A stretch of 64,000 nt of DNA from Pseudomonadota bacterium (GTDB taxonomy: Bacteria > Pseudomonadota > Alphaproteobacteria > Rhizobiales > Beijerinckiaceae), in assembly GCA_023423995.1 (NCBI GenBank), contig JAFAEL010000092.1:1-64000 (forward strand), written 5' to 3'. Below the pieces are notes generated by a model that searched no databases, was not told the DNA's origin, and saw nothing but the letters and a program-made list of their open reading frames with translations. Positions within the stretch are counted from its first letter, which is position 1, and each line of letters begins with the position of its first letter. A program made the translations under genes and the position numbers. Shown here piece after piece: positions 61,128-64,000 of this stretch.

Positions 61128-61390
61128 GCGCGCGCTTCCGATCCCGTTCCTTCTGAGGCTGCAGCAGAGATACCGAAAAGGCACGCGCGCACAAGTATCT
61201 ACGGCGGTTCGGTAAGGATTCGTCCCAGGCCCTTAACGGCCTGTTTACCTTGATCGGAAATGTTGGATTTGCGACGCGGTCCGTCCATCAATCGTACACG
61301 AAGGCGGACACGGCGTTTTGTTGGCGTGGTGGTCCGCCCCGTGGGGGATGGCGGGTCGCGCGTACTGCCCCCTCGCGGCATGAGCGATCG
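61128..61390. promoter_or_regulatory. Divergent intergenic region with a possible CtrA-type box
   Basis: 263 bases between the divergent starts of the acyl-CoA dehydrogenase and the PodJ-like gene. TTAA at 61233-61236, seven bases, then TTTA at 61244-61247 approximates the alphaproteobacterial CtrA box (TTAA-N7-TTAA). That would fit a polarity gene controlled by the cell cycle. This is a weak motif match by eye. Confidence 0.35.
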
Positions 61391-64000
61391 ATGAGACAGA
61401 ACGTCCCTTTGCGGAAGCCGGGGTCTACGGACGCGACCACTGACAAGGCCGGCCAAAGCATCGACGAGTGGCTGGACGCCGCGATCGCCGAGCAGTCGCG
61501 CCGCTCCGCGGAAAAGGGTTCTGGCGAGCGCGGGGGCACTTCGCAGGACGCCTCCGCGATCACAAAAGCGGAGCCTGAGGCACGGACGGGAGCCGAACCC
61601 CACCCGACACCCCCGTCCGCACGGTCGAGCGCCGCACTGAAATCGATGACATCCTGGATCGAGCGGGCACAGGAGGAACTCTCCGGACCGACCCTCGCCC
61701 CAGCGTTGCCCTCGACCTCCCGGCAAGCAAGCGCTCCTGCGCAACACTCGGCACCGTACGACGCCCTCAGCGCAGTCGAGCGGCTGAGTTCCGACACGCC
61801 GACTTCCGAGGCGCAGGCCGCTCAGGAGGAGGCTTTCCGCAACCTGGAGAACCGGATTCGCGAGATTGCGGAGCGCCTCGAGGCGCCTCCGCAGAAAGCT
61901 CGCAAGATTGCGCCTGGGCGGCTTGAGGACGCTGTAGCCGAGATCCGTGCACGGCAGGCCGCGCTCGATGAATCTGCAGCAGCGACCGCGACCTTCGAAG
62001 CGGTAGTCGAAGCGCCGGAGTTCCTGCCCCCCCCACCGGCTATGCCCGCGCCTTCCTCGGCTCCCCGTACGGAGCCCATCCATGAAGCTTCCACCGCTGC
62101 TCGCGCTGTGGAGACACCGGCGAGGGAGATCCAGCCCGCCGCGGCCCCTCTGGATACCCCGGCGCTTGCCGGGCTCCGGCGGGACCTCGACAGGGTCCAG
62201 AGTTCGCTGGCGGGTCTCGCGACGCGAGCAGACCTGGGCTCGATCGAGCGCTCGGTCACCATGCTGGCGGGTGAGATCGCGGAAGCTCGGGCCGAAGGCC
62301 GGAACCTGACCCCCGTCGAGGCACAGATCGAGGCGCTGCACGACGAGGTCAGGCGGCTTGCGGGACCAGCACCGGTCGCGGCAGACGGGATGGCGAAGCT
62401 CGCCAGAGACGTCGACATCGTTTCTCACAAGCTCGACATCGTGGCGGCGAGCGGCATTGATCCGGCAGCCGTCGACAGCCTCGCCCGCGAAGTCGCCGAC
62501 GTAAAAAGAATGCTCGGTGGCCTGGCGGTGCCGAGCGACATTGGGGCCCTCAACGACCAGCTCAACGAGATGAAGCTGGAACTGGCCCGCTTCGGTAGCC
62601 GGCAAATCGACGCCGAGGACTTCTCCTCCCTCCGGGTCGCGGTCGAGGAGATGCGGGACGTGCTCTCGGCCGGGCTGGACACCGGCACGCCCGCCGTCTC
62701 GTCCGAGCAACTTCAACGGGCCACGCGCGACGAGCTCCAGCCGATCGCGTCCATGCTCGTGATGCTGATCGAGAAGATCGAGCGTCTCGAGCGCAACTCG
62801 GGCGATCCCGAGGCGCTCGACCAGATCGAACGGCAGATCGCCGGACTGTCATCTGCGATCAGTTCCACGCGCTCGGCCGATCCGGCTCTCTCCGAACTCA
62901 GCCGCGCGATGCAGGATCTCATGCATGAGATCACGAGCTGGCGCAGGGGCACGATCGAGCTCGCCGAAGAGGCAGCCCGCAATGCAGTCGCCATGACGCT
63001 TCACGCCATGCGGGGCGAGTTCGTCCCCGCGGAGCGGCAGAACGTCTCCCGCGCTGCTGAACATGGCGCGGCGGAGTCCGCATCGACCATAACCGGTCAG
63101 GATCGGCCGACCCGCGGCAGCGAAGCAGTCGCGGATCGCTCGCCCCCGATGCTGGGGGAGCTTCGGGCCGACCCGCCACAGCCGACCCGCGAGGCTAGCG
63201 AGGCGTCACTCCGGCGACTCAACGAGGCCCTAGCCCTTGCCCCCGGATTTACCGAGGCGGACCGCCCTCTTCCACGCGCAACGGACAGCGAGGTTCTGCT
63301 CGAGCCGGGTGCAGGCCGACCCCATGGCGCCCTTCCGGCGGAGCCCGAGCAGGAAAGCCCGGCCGATCAGCGCGACATCAAGGCTAGCTTCATCGCGGCG
63401 GCTCGGCGGGCCGCACAGGCGGCAGCGGCCGATAGTGACAGAGAAGCCGGGCGACCCGAGCGTCCGAACGTGGCGCCGATCCGCGACGGCGAAGGGTCTG
63501 CAGGCGTTCGCGCCATGCTCGATCGGCTGCGGCGCCCGCTTCTCGTCAGTGCAGCGGCGCTGGTCTTCGCGATCGGCGCGTACCGGCTCGTTTCCGACCT
63601 GACGGACCAGCCCCCCGAACTTGCGGCCATCAACGCGCCCAGCAGCTCGACCATCGCGGCGGTCCCACAGCCATCCAGCCCACCTGCCGCGGAGCTTCCC
63701 GAGCCGACGACCACCGCAGCTCTCAAGAGCCCCGCCGAAGAGAACGCACCCTCGTCGGCCCAGGCTGCCACGAGCGCATCCGGGCCCGCGTCCGGCGGCG
63801 GTCGGACAGAGGCCGATACCCCATCTCTGACCAGCATGGCGCCTCCTGCAAGCGAGGCAGGCTATCCGAAGCAAAGCGCCCAGTTGTCACCCGGCGCTTC
63901 GCCTGCCGCGCCTCCGCCAAAGGCGCCCGCCCAGGCACAGATCCCGGAAGCGACCGCCGCCGCTCTGCCGCCGACGCTTCGGCAGGCGGCGCTGAATGGC
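61391..64000 (+). CDS. PodJ-like polar localisation protein, N-terminal part
   Basis: 870 residues are visible before the window ends without a stop. The N-terminal motif SIDEWLDAAIAEQSRR is seen in PodJ-like proteins of Hyphomicrobiales. A coiled-coil-rich region follows (about 150-560, with many Leu/Glu/Arg heptads such as EEAFRNLENRIREIAERLE and LDQIERQIAGL). A single membrane helix lies at about 717-738 (LLVSAAALVFAIGAYRLVSDL). After it comes a Pro/Ala/Ser-rich periplasmic linker; Sel1 repeats and a peptidoglycan-binding domain would be expected beyond the edge. Related proteins set cell polarity. The start is ATG at 61391, and the annotation rests on architecture. Confidence 0.8.
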   Translation, partial: MRQNVPLRKPGSTDATTDKAGQSIDEWLDAAIAEQSRRSAEKGSGERGGTSQDASAITKAEPEARTGAEPHPTPPSARSSAALKSMTSWIERAQEELSGPTLAPALPSTSRQASAPAQHSAPYDALSAVERLSSDTPTSEAQAAQEEAFRNLENRIREIAERLEAPPQKARKIAPGRLEDAVAEIRARQAALDESAAATATFEAVVEAPEFLPPPPAMPAPSSAPRTEPIHEASTAARAVETPAREIQPAAAPLDTPALAGLRRDLDRVQSSLAGLATRADLGSIERSVTMLAGEIAEARAEGRNLTPVEAQIEALHDEVRRLAGPAPVAADGMAKLARDVDIVSHKLDIVAASGIDPAAVDSLAREVADVKRMLGGLAVPSDIGALNDQLNEMKLELARFGSRQIDAEDFSSLRVAVEEMRDVLSAGLDTGTPAVSSEQLQRATRDELQPIASMLVMLIEKIERLERNSGDPEALDQIERQIAGLSSAISSTRSADPALSELSRAMQDLMHEITSWRRGTIELAEEAARNAVAMTLHAMRGEFVPAERQNVSRAAEHGAAESASTITGQDRPTRGSEAVADRSPPMLGELRADPPQPTREASEASLRRLNEALALAPGFTEADRPLPRATDSEVLLEPGAGRPHGALPAEPEQESPADQRDIKASFIAAARRAAQAAAADSDREAGRPERPNVAPIRDGEGSAGVRAMLDRLRRPLLVSAAALVFAIGAYRLVSDLTDQPPELAAINAPSSSTIAAVPQPSSPPAAELPEPTTTAALKSPAEENAPSSAQAATSASGPASGGGRTEADTPSLTSMAPPASEAGYPKQSAQLSPGASPAAPPPKAPAQAQIPEATAAALPPTLRQAALNG

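Noticed and set aside
61199..62716. Open frame of 505 codons on the minus strand
   Set aside because: It is antisense to the PodJ-like gene, which has coherent coiled-coil and motif content in its own frame.

Overview
The window is GC-rich (roughly two thirds G+C by eye) and densely coding. It looks like the chromosome of an alphaproteobacterium of the order Hyphomicrobiales (Rhizobiales). The grounds are a CpdR-type response regulator beside N-formylglutamate amidohydrolase and a HisN-type phosphatase, an alpha-r8/suhB-like small RNA between those two genes, a ROSE-type leader on a small heat shock gene, a PodJ-like polarity protein, and rhizobial-style palindromic repeats. A genus cannot be given from sequence reading alone.

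Layout. 1-4571 (minus) is the large subunit of glutamate synthase, cut by the window start. 4952-20431 is a mixed housekeeping region: a methyltransferase, a Tat-exported class A beta-lactamase, threonine aldolase, a PepSY-like envelope protein, a HAD phosphatase, a small heat shock protein with an RNA thermometer, an alpha/beta hydrolase, HisN, the small RNA, N-formylglutamate amidohydrolase, CpdR, an L,D-transpeptidase-like protein, a glycine-zipper protein, Xaa-Pro aminopeptidase with PrmA, IF-1 and a cytochrome P450.

20431-46789 (all minus) is the envelope, division and repair block. In transcription order it reads rsmH-ftsL-ftsI-murE-murF-mraY-murD-ftsW-murG-murC-(DUF559)-murB-(mazE-like, mazF-like)-ddl-ftsQ-ftsA-ftsZ, a terminator, then lpxC, bamD, recN, ligA and an AAC(3)-I-like acetyltransferase. 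Most junctions are 1-4 base start/stop overlaps, so the cluster is probably translated in a coupled way. It makes lipid II precursors and the FtsZ divisome. mraZ was not found in front of rsmH.

47235-51672 holds two small glycine-zipper proteins flanking the RNase P RNA gene, a TerB/J-domain protein overlapping an N-acetylmuramoyl-L-alanine amidase, an aminotransferase and MscL. 51777-55307 is a sodium-solute-symporter-type hybrid sensor kinase. 55311-61127 is a DinB-like gene and a beta-oxidation operon (acyl-CoA dehydrogenase, thiolase, FadB-type fusion). 61391 to the end is the N-terminal part of a PodJ-like protein.

The most unusual part is the cell-wall cluster. Three composite palindromic elements of about 130-165 bp sit at operon junctions, and two of them bracket a DUF559 nuclease-like gene. 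One element carries the murB start codon and encodes the MurB N-terminus. A different palindromic repeat of about 100 bp lies in frame inside murD. A MazEF-like toxin-antitoxin pair sits between murB and ddl, and its toxin stop codon overlaps the ddl start. No rRNA, tRNA, CRISPR array, insertion sequence or prophage was seen.
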